Shown here: positions 18,805 to 27,897 of the stretch, in pieces
Numbering within the stretch: the first letter of the stretch is position 1
Layout of the letters: every line of letters begins with the position of its first letter
From: an uncultured Bacteroides sp.
Lineage (GTDB): Bacteria > Bacteroidota > Bacteroidia > Bacteroidales > Bacteroidaceae
Direction of reading: 5' to 3'
DNA: 64,000 nucleotides
Assembly: GCF_963677945.1 (NCBI RefSeq)
Contig: NZ_OY782578.1
Span: 682,001 to 746,000, forward strand
Translations under genes and position numbers: made by a program
The notes under the pieces: model-generated
The model's input: only the letters and a program-made list of their open reading frames with translations
The model's database searches: none
What the model was told of the DNA's origin: nothing

Positions 18805-20289
18805 ATGAGAAAAGCAACAAGCAAACAATGGCGTAACTTTGGAATCGTCACTGTGTTATATCTATTATTTCTTGTTTGGGTAAGTAGCTGGTGGGGACTT
18901 ATTGTTGTTCCATTTATCTTCGATGCATATATCTCAAAATTAGTTCCATGGAATTTCTGGAGAACATCAAAGAACCAAACCGTACGCAGTGTGATGAGTT
19001 GGGTAGATGCAATTGTATTTGCTTTGGTAGCAGTGTATTTCGTAAACATATACTTCTTTCAGAATTACCAGATACCGTCTTCTTCATTAGAGAAATCTTT
19101 GTTGGTTGGCGATTTCCTTTTTGTTAGTAAGATGAGTTATGGTCCTCGTGTGCCTAACACTCCGCTATCTATGCCATTGGCTCAACATACATTGCCTGTA
19201 TTCAACTGCAAATCTTATATAGAATTCCCACAATGGGGTTATAAACGTGCACCTGGTTTCGGAAAGGTTCAACACAACGACATTGTTGTCTTTAATTTCC
19301 CTGCCGGAGATACTGTTGCTATTAACTATCAACAATCAGATTTCTATACTATTTGCTACGATGCAGCTAAAAGAACTTGTCCTAACGTAAATATGGATAG
19401 TTTAACCCGCGAACAACAAAGAGCGGCTTACGACATTTATTATGCTGAAGGACGAAAACTGGTAATGGCAAACCCTACTGAGTTTGGAAAGATTGTGGTA
19501 CGTCCTGTTGACCGTCGTGAGAATTACGTAAAACGCTGTGTAGGATTACCCGGAGATACTTTGAAAATAGTTAATGGACAAGTATACATCAATAGCGTAC
19601 CTTCCAAGAATCCGGAGAACCTTCAATTCAACTACTTCGTTCAGACAACAGGTTCTTATATTCCTGAAGAAGTGTTCCGTGATTTAAATATCAGCATAGA
19701 TGATCAGGCTTTATTGCCTAACGAATGGAATGATGAACTAAAAGGTCAGGGCTTTACTAAAACAGATGGTCAAGGCAAACTAGCTCCGGTTTATCATCTT
19801 CCTTTAACCAAGAAAGCTTATCAGGCTCTTCTTTCAAACAAGAAGTTAATTGCAAAGATAATGAAGGAACCTGAAGATTACACCGGACAACTTTATCCGA
19901 TGAATCTTTATACAAAGTGGGATAGAGATAACTACGGTCCTATCTGGATTCCAAAGAAAGGCGCAACAGTTAAGCTTACTGCTGATAATCTTCCTATCTA
20001 TGAACGCCCAATCCGCGCTTACGAAGGCAATAAGCTTGAAGTAAAAGGTGGAAAGATCTATATCAACGGTAAACAGACCAATAGCTATACATTCAAGATG
20101 GACTATTACTGGATGATGGGTGATAACCGTCACAATTCTGCCGATTCAAGATACTGGGGATTTGTTCCTGAAGATCACGTTGTAGGTAAGCCAATTCTTG
20201 TATGGTTATCTTTGGATAAAGACAGAGGTTGGTTTAGCGGAAAAATCCGTTGGAATCGTCTATTTAAGTTCGTAGACAACATTAAATAA
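18805..20289 (+). CDS. lepB: Signal peptidase I (catalytic)
   Basis: 494 residues, larger than E. coli LepB (324). It removes signal peptides at the outer face of the inner membrane. Two transmembrane segments (about 14-38 and 65-84) precede QIPSSSLEKSL, where Ser94 fits the nucleophile. The general base Lys is Lys243 in ENYVKRCVGLPGD. The box E motif is intact (MMGDNRHNSADSR, near 435). About 150 extra residues lie between the Ser and Lys boxes and after them, as in other Bacteroidetes enzymes. Many exported proteins in this window have Gln after the predicted cleavage site, which fits this enzyme's known preference. It shares one base with the next gene. Confidence 0.95.
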   Translation: MRKATSKQWRNFGIVTVLYLLFLVWVSSWWGLIVVPFIFDAYISKLVPWNFWRTSKNQTVRSVMSWVDAIVFALVAVYFVNIYFFQNYQIPSSSLEKSLLVGDFLFVSKMSYGPRVPNTPLSMPLAQHTLPVFNCKSYIEFPQWGYKRAPGFGKVQHNDIVVFNFPAGDTVAINYQQSDFYTICYDAAKRTCPNVNMDSLTREQQRAAYDIYYAEGRKLVMANPTEFGKIVVRPVDRRENYVKRCVGLPGDTLKIVNGQVYINSVPSKNPENLQFNYFVQTTGSYIPEEVFRDLNISIDDQALLPNEWNDELKGQGFTKTDGQGKLAPVYHLPLTKKAYQALLSNKKLIAKIMKEPEDYTGQLYPMNLYTKWDRDNYGPIWIPKKGATVKLTADNLPIYERPIRAYEGNKLEVKGGKIYINGKQTNSYTFKMDYYWMMGDNRHNSADSRYWGFVPEDHVVGKPILVWLSLDKDRGWFSGKIRWNRLFKFVDNIK

Positions 20290-21239
20290 TGAGACCAAGA
20301 GCAAAGGACTTCTTTTTCTGGATAAAAGCATTAGTAATTGCAGTTGCAGGGGTATTACTCCTGCAATTCTTTGCTTTTAGCTCCTGTTACATTCCTTCAT
20401 CGGGAATGGAGAATTCTTTGTATCGTGGTGATCAGATTATTATTAATAAATGGGCATACGGACTGCGCATGCCTTTCATGTCGGCTTTTGGCTATAAAAG
20501 AATTAATGAGCGTCCGGTTCACAAGAACGACATCGTTATTTTCAACAATCCTCAGGCCACATCTACCACCCTTCCTGCTGATAAGCGAAAAGTGTTTATA
20601 AGCCGATGCATGGGGCTTCCGGGAGATACTTTAATGATTAGCAATCAATACTCCATTATTTGCCCAAGAGCAGAAGTTAATCCCGACCATAAGCAGCTCT
20701 ATGTATATCCTAAAGAGAAGGAAAGCTCCATAGAGAAAAACATAAAGAAACTAGGTATTGAAGATAACAGACTGCTAGGCTACAACAAGAATGGATATGT
20801 TCGCAGTTTCAGCCGTTACGAAATTTATCTGTTAAACCAGGAAATTCCGGATTTAAAGATTAAGTCTATTCTTCCCGACACATGTAAGCAGACCCGTTCC
20901 TTAATTGTTCCGGGAAAAGGACGGAGCATTCGTGTAACTCCATGGAACATTTATTTCTTAAAGAATGCTATCAATGAACACGAAGGCAAGAAAGCATTCA
21001 TTATCAAAGATTCTCTACTATACGTTAACGGAGAAAAAGTATCCTCTTTTGTGTTTACGAAAGACTATTACTGGATGGTATCCAATAACTCCATAAATAT
21101 CAATGATTCGCGCATTTTCGGATTCGTTCCGAAAGACTATATTATCGGAAAAGCATCTTTTGTGTGGTTTTCGAAAGACAGCCAGGCCGGACTTTTTGGC
21201 GGTTACCGATGGAAGCGATTCTTTCAATCTGTAAAATAA
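20289..21239 (+). CDS. Signal peptidase I paralogue lacking the catalytic dyad
   Basis: 316 residues, S26 family, one N-terminal transmembrane segment (about 11-31). Aligning it with the upstream LepB shows IPSSGMENSL in place of IPSSSLEKSL, so the nucleophile Ser is Gly39. KVFISRCMGLPGD replaces YVKRCVGLPGD, so the base Lys is Ser105. The GDNR box reads SNNS, although the final DSR is kept. The fold and the GLPGD core are preserved, so this is a pseudoenzyme rather than a decayed gene. It starts on the TAATG that ends lepB, so the two are coupled; it may form a partner or regulator of the active peptidase (inference). Confidence 0.88.
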   Translation: MRPRAKDFFFWIKALVIAVAGVLLLQFFAFSSCYIPSSGMENSLYRGDQIIINKWAYGLRMPFMSAFGYKRINERPVHKNDIVIFNNPQATSTTLPADKRKVFISRCMGLPGDTLMISNQYSIICPRAEVNPDHKQLYVYPKEKESSIEKNIKKLGIEDNRLLGYNKNGYVRSFSRYEIYLLNQEIPDLKIKSILPDTCKQTRSLIVPGKGRSIRVTPWNIYFLKNAINEHEGKKAFIIKDSLLYVNGEKVSSFVFTKDYYWMVSNNSININDSRIFGFVPKDYIIGKASFVWFSKDSQAGLFGGYRWKRFFQSVK

Positions 21240-21868
21240 TGAAACAAACTATTTATCTCAGCTCGGCATATCTGGCTCCTGTGGAATATTATGCACGGCT
21301 ATATAGCTGTGAAAAGGCTTTTATTGAGCAACATGACAACTATATTAAGCAGACTTACCGCAACCGATGCACTATTGCTTCTGCCGATGGTCCGCTAACG
21401 CTCTCAATCCCTACCGAAAAGCCGGAAACGCTTAAGTGCCCGATGAAAGATATTCGCATATCCGATCATGGAAACTGGCGTCATTTGCATTGGACTGCCA
21501 TTGAATCTGCCTACAGCAACTCTCCATTCTTTGAGTATTACCGAGACGATTTTGCACCTTTTTACGAACAGAAACATGAGTTTTTATTCGATTTCAACGA
21601 AGCTCTCTGCAAGCTTGTCTGCGAATTAATTGATGTTCATCCCATCATGGAGCGTACAACTGAATACAAACAGTCATTCCTGCCAAATGAGATAGATTTC
21701 AGAGACCTGATACACCCCAAAAAAGCTCCTCAAGAAGGTTTTACTGCAAATCCATATTATCAGGTATTCGACACACGACACGGCTTCCTGCCCAACCTGA
21801 GCATTATTGATCTTCTTTTCAATATGGGGCCTGAGAGTTTGCTTGTATTACGTGATGCAAATAAATAA
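21239..21868 (+). CDS. WbqC family protein
   Basis: 209 residues of the WbqC-like family (KQTIYLSSAYLAPVEYY at the start, then HWTAIESAYSNSPFFEYY and the C-terminal LSIIDLLFNMGPES block). Members occur in O-antigen and other polysaccharide loci as presumed transferases or accessory proteins, but here the gene sits behind signal peptidases. The ATG at 21239 overlaps the stop of the upstream gene by one base (TAATG). A longer reading from 21164 would run far into that gene and is not accepted. Terminator 23 bp after the stop. Confidence 0.85.
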   Translation: MKQTIYLSSAYLAPVEYYARLYSCEKAFIEQHDNYIKQTYRNRCTIASADGPLTLSIPTEKPETLKCPMKDIRISDHGNWRHLHWTAIESAYSNSPFFEYYRDDFAPFYEQKHEFLFDFNEALCKLVCELIDVHPIMERTTEYKQSFLPNEIDFRDLIHPKKAPQEGFTANPYYQVFDTRHGFLPNLSIIDLLFNMGPESLLVLRDANK

Positions 21869-21890
21869 GAGAATATTGCCTGCAAAAGTT

Positions 21891-21921
21891 AATCCGGATC
21901 ATCTAGAATCCGGATTTTTTT
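21891..21921 (+). terminator. Terminator of the dapB-lepB-wbqC run
   Basis: Nine-bp perfect stem AATCCGGAT / ATCCGGATT with an 8-nt loop, then a run of seven T. Confidence 0.85.
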
Positions 21922-22228
21922 GTTTTTGTATACATTTATTTTAGAGGTGGTGACAAACTTTAAAGAAAACTTCTTTTATATGTCTCGTGCTAAAATTTAG
22001 CACCGCGGATACCAAGGCGTTTCAGAAGGTGCCCCCTTGTTACCCCCCAAATTTATTCTAGCAATAAATCTGTTTTTGGAGAGAAGAAATGATCAAGCAA
22101 AACCATAGCGATAATCTATTGATTATCTGACTATAAAACAAAATATTTCGGAATTCAGACATTAACGGCAACAACTACAGAACGTAAGTATAAGTACAAA
22201 AAAATTATTTGCCTATAAATAAAATCCA

Positions 22229-22280
22229 TTCACCAATAAAACAGATTCATTGGCCAATGGATTTATTTTATTGGTGAATT
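22229..22280. terminator. Nested inverted repeat, probable terminator of the M16 gene
   Basis: A perfect 14-bp stem (22229-22242 with 22267-22280, ATTCACCAATAAAA / TTTTATTGGTGAAT) encloses the palindrome CATTGGCCAATG (22249-22260). It lies 17 bp beyond the M16 gene stop. No strong T run on either strand, so the termination role is inferred from position. Confidence 0.5.
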
Positions 22281-22296
22281 AATCGGCAAGTAAACC

Positions 22297-23517
22297 TTAT
22301 CGGTAAATCAGGGTTGAAAGCATTTCTTCTGCAAACATCTCATTAGCTACCTCCAATAATCCTTCGGCAGTTAAAGACTCAATGCGGAGGAACAAGGCTT
22401 CCGGTGAATCAAATTTATTGTAATGCAGAAAAGATTTAGCCATATCGAGCGCATTATTCTCGTTATTGTCAGAAGCTACCCCTATTTGACCAATTAATTG
22501 CTTCTTTGCCGCATTCAATTGCAAAGCAGTCATTTTCACATCACGAAGATGTTTCAACTCCTTATAAGTGAGATTCAGACAAGCATCCACATCTTCAGGA
22601 TCGGTTCCAAAATAGATACAGAAAACTCCGGTATCAGTATAAGAAGTGAGATTGGATTCTACGCTATACACCAAAGCCTTCCTCTCACGAAGAGAAACAT
22701 TTAGTTTACTATTCATTCCCGGACCACCAAGAATATTATTTAGAAAATACAGTGCAGTACGTTTCTCGCTATAAGCATCATACCCCCTGCCACCAATCAT
22801 TACATGCGCCTGATTTGTATCTTTAGGAACAACCAGATGTTCCGGTATATAAGCTGGTGGAGAATTCCGAATAGTCTTATATTCAGAAAACGACACATCG
22901 TGCATTGATTTTTCTACCAGCCGAACCACTTTTTTAAAATCGAGATTTCCCAATACAAAAAAGACCATGTTCGTGGGGTGATAATAACGTGATGTGAAAT
23001 TTAATACATCAGCAGTAGTAAAATTCCGTAGTTGCTCCGGTTTTCCAAGAATATTTCTGCCCAAAGGATGGTTCTTGAAAATCAGATCCTCGAAATCGTC
23101 AAAGATAAGCTCTGAAGGAGTATCGTCATACAACTTAATCTCATCAATAACAACCTCGACCTCCTTATCAATTTCGCGCTGAGGAAAAGTGGAATGAAAC
23201 ACAATGTCAGTCAACAACTCAACAGCACGAGGGAAATGTTCCGTTAAAAAGGCCGAATAAATAACCGTTTCCTCTTTATTCGTATAAGCATTCAAGTCGC
23301 CCCCTACGTTCTCCATCCGGTTAATAATATGCCATGCCTTGCGCTTTTCAGTGCCTTTAAAACTAAGGTGCTCCACAAAGTGAGCCATTCCCTGCTCGTT
23401 TTCTTGTTCATCGCGGGTACCTGCATCTACAGCATATCCACAATAAGCAACCTTTGATAATGACGGGGCATGAATAATACGTAATCCGTTAGGTAAAGTA
23501 TGTTGATTATAATGCAT
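22297..23517 (-). CDS. M16 family zinc peptidase (insulinase/processing-peptidase type)
   Basis: 406 residues, a single half-unit typical of bacterial M16B proteins that dimerise. The inverted zinc motif HFVEH (His46, Glu49, His50) is intact and the distal Glu lies in EVEVVIDEIKLYDD (about 119-132). The second half carries the R/Y substrate motif region (ALYFLNNILGGPGMNSKLN, LRERKALVYSV). No signal peptide, so probably cytoplasmic. Such enzymes degrade peptides. It is monocistronic on the minus strand and divergent from the LOG gene 107 bp away. Confidence 0.93.
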   Translation of the reverse strand: MHYNQHTLPNGLRIIHAPSLSKVAYCGYAVDAGTRDEQENEQGMAHFVEHLSFKGTEKRKAWHIINRMENVGGDLNAYTNKEETVIYSAFLTEHFPRAVELLTDIVFHSTFPQREIDKEVEVVIDEIKLYDDTPSELIFDDFEDLIFKNHPLGRNILGKPEQLRNFTTADVLNFTSRYYHPTNMVFFVLGNLDFKKVVRLVEKSMHDVSFSEYKTIRNSPPAYIPEHLVVPKDTNQAHVMIGGRGYDAYSEKRTALYFLNNILGGPGMNSKLNVSLRERKALVYSVESNLTSYTDTGVFCIYFGTDPEDVDACLNLTYKELKHLRDVKMTALQLNAAKKQLIGQIGVASDNNENNALDMAKSFLHYNKFDSPEALFLRIESLTAEGLLEVANEMFAEEMLSTLIYR

Positions 23518-23624
23518 TTTCTTCTTGTTTCATATTTTAATAACGATGCAAAAATACAATAAAACTTATTGTGGTTTATAGAAAAATATAGATATTTGTA
23601 GATTAAAATGAGATAAGCCCTTAT

Positions 23625-24161
23625 ATGAATAAAATTGGTATCTTCTGTTCTGCCTCACAAACAATTGATGATATATATTTCCAAAAAACTGAGGAATTGG
23701 GAAAATGGATGGGAGAACAAGGTAAAACGCTAGTTTATGGTGGTGCAAACATGGGATTAATGGAATGTGTGGCACAAACTGTTAAGCAAAGCGGAGGAAA
23801 CATAATTGGCGTAATACCTTCAAAACTGGAAGAAAGCAAAAGAGTGAGTGCTCTCCCCGACAGATTTCTTCATACCAAAAATCTAAGCGATCGAAAAGAT
23901 GTAATACTTGCCGAATCGGATGTTATGATTGCCTTACCGGGAGGAATAGGAACATTGGATGAAGTTTTTCATGTAATGGCCTCTGCAACCATTGGATATC
24001 ATTCAAAAAAGATAATCTTTTATAACATAAATGGTTTTTATGATGAATTATTGACTGTCTTGAAGATGTTTGAAGAGAAACAATTTACCCGAGGTGAATT
24101 ATCTCTTTACTATGACGTGGCCAATACATTTAAAGAATTAACCAACCTACTAAACAAATAA
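23625..24161 (+). CDS. LOG family protein (TIGR00730; cytokinin-type phosphoribohydrolase)
   Basis: 178 residues with the two LOG signatures: GGANMGLM (about 45-52) and PGGIGTLDE (about 105-113). LOG proteins hydrolyse nucleoside 5'-monophosphates to a base and ribose 5-phosphate; in many bacteria AMP is accepted. First of three plus-strand genes with 10 bp to the SIS gene, suggesting one operon in which ribose phosphate or a related sugar phosphate could be processed further (inference). The gene starts at an ATG 107 bp from the divergent M16 gene. Confidence 0.88.
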   Translation: MNKIGIFCSASQTIDDIYFQKTEELGKWMGEQGKTLVYGGANMGLMECVAQTVKQSGGNIIGVIPSKLEESKRVSALPDRFLHTKNLSDRKDVILAESDVMIALPGGIGTLDEVFHVMASATIGYHSKKIIFYNINGFYDELLTVLKMFEEKQFTRGELSLYYDVANTFKELTNLLNK

Positions 24162-24171
24162 CAAAAAAGTC

Positions 24172-24777
24172 ATGATTGAATCAATCAAAGATCTATTAAA
24201 CAAAGAAGCCGAAGCCGTAAGAAATATTCCAATTACAGATGCTTACGAAAAAGCTGTAAAACTAATAGTAGAACAAATACATATTAAAGGGGGAAAGCTG
24301 GTAACTACCGGAATGGGTAAAGCCGGACAGATTGCAATGAACATTTCTACAACCTTCTGTTCTACCGGAATTCCTTCTGTGTTTCTTCACCCTAGTGAAG
24401 CACAACACGGTGATTTGGGCATTTTTCAAAAGAATGACTTATTATTGCTAATATCTAATTCTGGCAAAACAAGAGAAATTGTTGAGCTTACACAGCTTTC
24501 CAGAGTTCTTAATCCTAATTTAAAGTTTATCGTTATAACAGGTAACCCGGACAGTCCGTTAGCACAAGAGTCGGACATTTGTCTTTGTACAGGAAATCCC
24601 AAAGAAGTTTGTGCATTAGGAATGACTCCAACAACTTCTACTACTATGATGACAGTTATTGGTGATATTCTGGTTGTAGAAACAATGAAACAAACAGGCT
24701 TTACTATTGAAGAGTACTCTAAACGCCATCACGGTGGATATCTAGGCGAGAAATCAAGAGAAATATGCGAAAAGTAA
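24172..24777 (+). CDS. SIS-domain sugar-phosphate isomerase (KpsF/GutQ-like, no CBS domains)
   Basis: 201 residues, one SIS domain only. Motifs: GGKLVTTGMGKAGQIA (about 39-54), FLHPSEAQHGDLG (about 70-82, the KpsF/GutQ pattern) and LLLISNSGKTREIV. Proteobacterial D-arabinose 5-phosphate isomerases (KdsD, GutQ) add two C-terminal CBS domains that are missing here, as in Bacteroidetes members that serve Kdo synthesis. The alternative is a hexulose-phosphate isomerase. It overlaps the downstream kinase by 13 bp. Confidence 0.85.
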   Translation: MIESIKDLLNKEAEAVRNIPITDAYEKAVKLIVEQIHIKGGKLVTTGMGKAGQIAMNISTTFCSTGIPSVFLHPSEAQHGDLGIFQKNDLLLLISNSGKTREIVELTQLSRVLNPNLKFIVITGNPDSPLAQESDICLCTGNPKEVCALGMTPTTSTTMMTVIGDILVVETMKQTGFTIEEYSKRHHGGYLGEKSREICEK

Positions 24778-25685
24778 TTGGTATTGGCGAGACGATTCTC
24801 GACATCATTTTTCAGAACGAACAACCTTCGGCAGCAGTTCCGGGAGGTTCTGTATTTAATGGCATTATATCACTAGGCAGGATGAATGTCGATGTCTGTT
24901 TTATCAGTGAAATAGGGAATGATAAGGTAGGAAACATTATCAAAAGATTCATGGAAGAAAATAATGTGAAAACCGATCACATTAACATCTTTCCCGATGG
25001 CAAATCTCCTGTTTCACTAGCCTTTCTTAACGAAAATAATGATGCAGAGTATCTTTTCTACAAGGATTATCCCAAGCAGCGACTGGATATTGCCTTCCCT
25101 ACTATTAACGAAGATGATATTCTTATATTCGGTTCCTTTTACGCACTCAATCCGGTTCTTAGAGATAAGATGACAGAGCTGCTGGATTACGCAAAAGAAC
25201 GTAAAGCAATTATCTATTATGATCCAAACTTCAGGAGTACACATAAATACGAAGCTATGAAACTAGCTCCTGCTATTATTGAAAATCTGGAATATGCAGA
25301 TATTGTAAGAGGATCCGACGAAGATTTTATCAATATGTATAATCTGAATGATATTGATAAAATCTATAAAAATAAAATACAATTCTATTGTCCTATTTTC
25401 CTTTGTACAGAAGGAAATAAATCAATAAGTTTACGATCAAAACAAGTATCGAAAGAGTACACAGTAGAACCTATTGATGCCGTAAGCACAATTGGAGCCG
25501 GAGATAACTTTAATGCAGGAATTATTTATGGTATTTTGAAGTATGGCATTAGCTATCATGAGCTTAGTAACTTAAGCGAGACTATGTGGGACAAGATTAT
25601 ACAGTGCGGAAAAGACTTCTCTGCAGAAGTATGCAAAAGTTTCAGCAATTCCATTTCAAAGGATTTTGCAGAAAAATATCAATAA
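24765..25685 (+). CDS. PfkB family sugar kinase
   Basis: 306 residues of the ribokinase/PfkB family, which phosphorylate sugars or nucleosides with ATP in the cytoplasm. It has the N-terminal GGSVFNGIISLGRM (about 27-40) and the C-terminal ATP and base motif TIGAGDNFNAG (about 241-251, catalytic Asp in GAGD). The start ATG lies inside the end of the SIS gene (13-bp overlap), so expression is coupled. The substrate is not evident; the neighbours (LOG and SIS proteins) suggest a five- or six-carbon sugar phosphate metabolite. Confidence 0.87.
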   Translation: MRKVIGIGETILDIIFQNEQPSAAVPGGSVFNGIISLGRMNVDVCFISEIGNDKVGNIIKRFMEENNVKTDHINIFPDGKSPVSLAFLNENNDAEYLFYKDYPKQRLDIAFPTINEDDILIFGSFYALNPVLRDKMTELLDYAKERKAIIYYDPNFRSTHKYEAMKLAPAIIENLEYADIVRGSDEDFINMYNLNDIDKIYKNKIQFYCPIFLCTEGNKSISLRSKQVSKEYTVEPIDAVSTIGAGDNFNAGIIYGILKYGISYHELSNLSETMWDKIIQCGKDFSAEVCKSFSNSISKDFAEKYQ

Positions 25686-25838
25686 GCCATATTTTGAAAA
25701 CATGAGCTTATTCTAAAACAATAAAGTTCTAATACAAATAAAAGGGTTTTTATGATATTTTTATAGATGTTTAAGTGATTTATATTGCCGAAAAGCATTC
25801 TTTTACAGCAATATAACTATTTATTCAGACTTTATGCG

Positions 25839-25846
25839 TATCTTTG
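25839..25846 (+). promoter_or_regulatory. -7 box of the DEAD-box helicase promoter
   Basis: TATCTTTG, full match to TAnnTTTG, 30 bp before the ATG at 25877. Confidence 0.55.
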
Positions 25847-25876
25847 TACCCGAATTGAAATAAGAGAAAGAAATTA

Positions 25877-27751
25877 ATGAAGACATTTGAAGAGTTAGGC
25901 GTTTCCCCGGAGATACTTAAAGCAATTGAAGAAATGGGATATGAGAATCCCATGCCAGTACAAGAAGAAGTAATACCGTATTTACTGGGAGAAGGCAATG
26001 ATGTAGTAGCTCTCGCACAAACAGGAACAGGTAAAACAGCAGCATTTGGGCTGCCTATTATACAAGGTATTAATGTAAATAACAGAGTGCCACAGGCACT
26101 TATCCTCTGCCCCACACGTGAGCTTTGCCTGCAAATAGCAGGAGATCTTAACGATTACTCAAAATACGTTGATGGGCTAAAAGTTCTTCCGGTATACGGA
26201 GGATCATCCATTGAAAGTCAAATTAGAAGTTTAAAGAATGGCGTACATATTATTGTTGCCACTCCTGGTCGTCTACTAGACTTGATGGAAAGAAAAACCG
26301 TAAAACTAGCTACGGTTAAAAACGTCATTATGGACGAAGCTGATGAAATGCTTAATATGGGCTTTACAGACAGCATCAATGCTATTCTGGCTGAAGTGCC
26401 AAAAGATCGTAATACATTGCTGTTCTCAGCAACTATGTCACCCGAAATTGCACGTATTTCTAAGAACTACCTGAATAATGCTAAGGAAATTACCATCGGC
26501 ACAAAAAATGAAGGTTCAAAGAACGTAAAACATATCTATTTTACGGTTCAGGCTAAAGATAAATATCATGCGCTGAAACGTATTGCCGACTATTATCCTC
26601 AGATTTACGGTATTGTATTTTGCCGTACACGTAAAGAAACACAGGAAATTGCCGATAAACTGATTCAGGACGGATATAGTGCAGATTCTTTGCACGGAGA
26701 ACTTTCTCAGCAACAACGTGACGTTGTTATGCAGAAATTCCGTGTACGTAACATTCAAATCCTTGTAGCTACAGATGTTGCTGCACGTGGACTTGACGTT
26801 GACGACCTGACACACGTTATCAATTATGGTTTACCTGACGAAAGTGAATCTTATACTCACCGAAGCGGTCGTACTGGACGTGCTGGAAAAACCGGTATTT
26901 CAATCTCTATCATCAACTTGCGCGAAAAGGGAAAGATGAGAGATATTGAAAGAAAGATTGGCAAGAAATTCATTATCGGAGAAATGCCTACCGGAAAGCA
27001 GATCTGTGAAAAGCAGCTGATTAAGGTTATCGATGAAATTGAAAAGGTAAAGGTTAACGAAGAAGAAATTGCTGACTTTATGCCTGAAATCTATCGTAAA
27101 CTGGAATGGTTGGATAAAGAAGATATTATTAAGCGAATGGTTTCTCTTGAATTTAATCGCTTCCTTGAATATTATCGTGATGCAGAAGATCTTCAGTGTC
27201 CTACTGCTGAAACTAGCAGAGGAGAACGTGCTACAAGAGGACGTAGCACCGAAAGAGGAACTCATCAACCGGAACCTGGATTTACACGTATTTTCATCAA
27301 TGCAGGAAAAGCAGATAATTTCTATCCGAATCAATTAATTGAGCTAATCAATAAAAGCACGAAAAAACGTGTTCAGATAGGTAAGATAGATTTGTTGAAA
27401 AGCTTTTCATTCTTCGAAATAGAAGATGCTCAAGTGAAAACTGTTATGGATTCACTAAACAAAGCATCACTGAATGGCCGCTCAATCTCTGTTGAAATAG
27501 CAGGTGAAGACACTCGCGGAGCTGGAACCGGAAGAGAGAGTCGTGGAGGAAACAGAGAAAGCCGCGGAGGAAGCGGAAGAAGGTATTCTGATAGACCAGC
27601 ATCAGCTGCACCAAGAAGAAGCCGCGAAGACCGCGGATACGCAGCAAAAAGAGGACCTAAAAGAAGAGATGACAATCAACAATCCTTCAGAGACGAAAAA
27701 CCAGACTTCAACAATGAAGAAGGATGGGCAAGAAGGAAATCCAGAAAATAA
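25877..27751 (+). CDS. DEAD-box ATP-dependent RNA helicase with DbpA-type C-terminal domain
   Basis: 624 residues. Helicase core motifs in order: Q motif (GYENPMPVQEE, about 20-30), I AQTGTGKTAAF, Ia PTRELC, Ib TPGRLLDL, II DEADEM, III SATMS, IV-V (VATDVAARGLDV) and VI (HRSGRTGRAGKTG). An RNA-binding domain of the DbpA type follows (about 472-550, FTRIFINAGKADNFYP and KIDLLKSFSFFE). The tail of about 70 residues is rich in RG and SRG repeats and likely binds RNA. Such helicases remodel ribosomal RNA or mRNA, often in cold. Its own promoter and terminator make it monocistronic. Confidence 0.96.
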   Translation: MKTFEELGVSPEILKAIEEMGYENPMPVQEEVIPYLLGEGNDVVALAQTGTGKTAAFGLPIIQGINVNNRVPQALILCPTRELCLQIAGDLNDYSKYVDGLKVLPVYGGSSIESQIRSLKNGVHIIVATPGRLLDLMERKTVKLATVKNVIMDEADEMLNMGFTDSINAILAEVPKDRNTLLFSATMSPEIARISKNYLNNAKEITIGTKNEGSKNVKHIYFTVQAKDKYHALKRIADYYPQIYGIVFCRTRKETQEIADKLIQDGYSADSLHGELSQQQRDVVMQKFRVRNIQILVATDVAARGLDVDDLTHVINYGLPDESESYTHRSGRTGRAGKTGISISIINLREKGKMRDIERKIGKKFIIGEMPTGKQICEKQLIKVIDEIEKVKVNEEEIADFMPEIYRKLEWLDKEDIIKRMVSLEFNRFLEYYRDAEDLQCPTAETSRGERATRGRSTERGTHQPEPGFTRIFINAGKADNFYPNQLIELINKSTKKRVQIGKIDLLKSFSFFEIEDAQVKTVMDSLNKASLNGRSISVEIAGEDTRGAGTGRESRGGNRESRGGSGRRYSDRPASAAPRRSREDRGYAAKRGPKRRDDNQQSFRDEKPDFNNEEGWARRKSRK

Positions 27752-27758
27752 ATATTTA

Positions 27759-27783
27759 AGGCAGCTATAAGCTGCCTTTTTTT
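27759..27783 (+). terminator. Terminator of the DEAD-box helicase gene
   Basis: Seven-bp stem AGGCAGC / GCTGCCT with loop TATAA and a following T run. Confidence 0.9.
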
Positions 27784-27897
27784 ATGCCCCAAGGTATTCA
27801 TTTATTCAATTGGGTTAAACCAATTTAGTCCGAATATAAAAAGTCCTCAATAGCCTCATATCTCAAAAGAAATATACGATAAAACAGCATAAAATAG

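Larger units (their letters stand above)
21869..22296. other. Intergenic region between convergent wbqC-family and M16 genes
   Basis: 428 bp without a gene. It holds the terminator at 21891-21921, a palindrome GTGCTAAAATTTAGCAC (21987-22003) leading into a short GC-rich block with C runs (to about 22061), and a long nested inverted repeat at 22229-22280. No ORF or RNA family recognised. Confidence 0.6.

Noticed and set aside
21164-21238. Extended start of the WbqC-family gene
   Set aside because: It would lie inside the signal-peptidase paralogue; the TAATG junction at 21237-21241 gives the family start.
27430-27675. Overlapping frames opposite the helicase tail
   Set aside because: They arise from the RG-rich repetitive coding sequence on the other strand and have no signal or start of their own.
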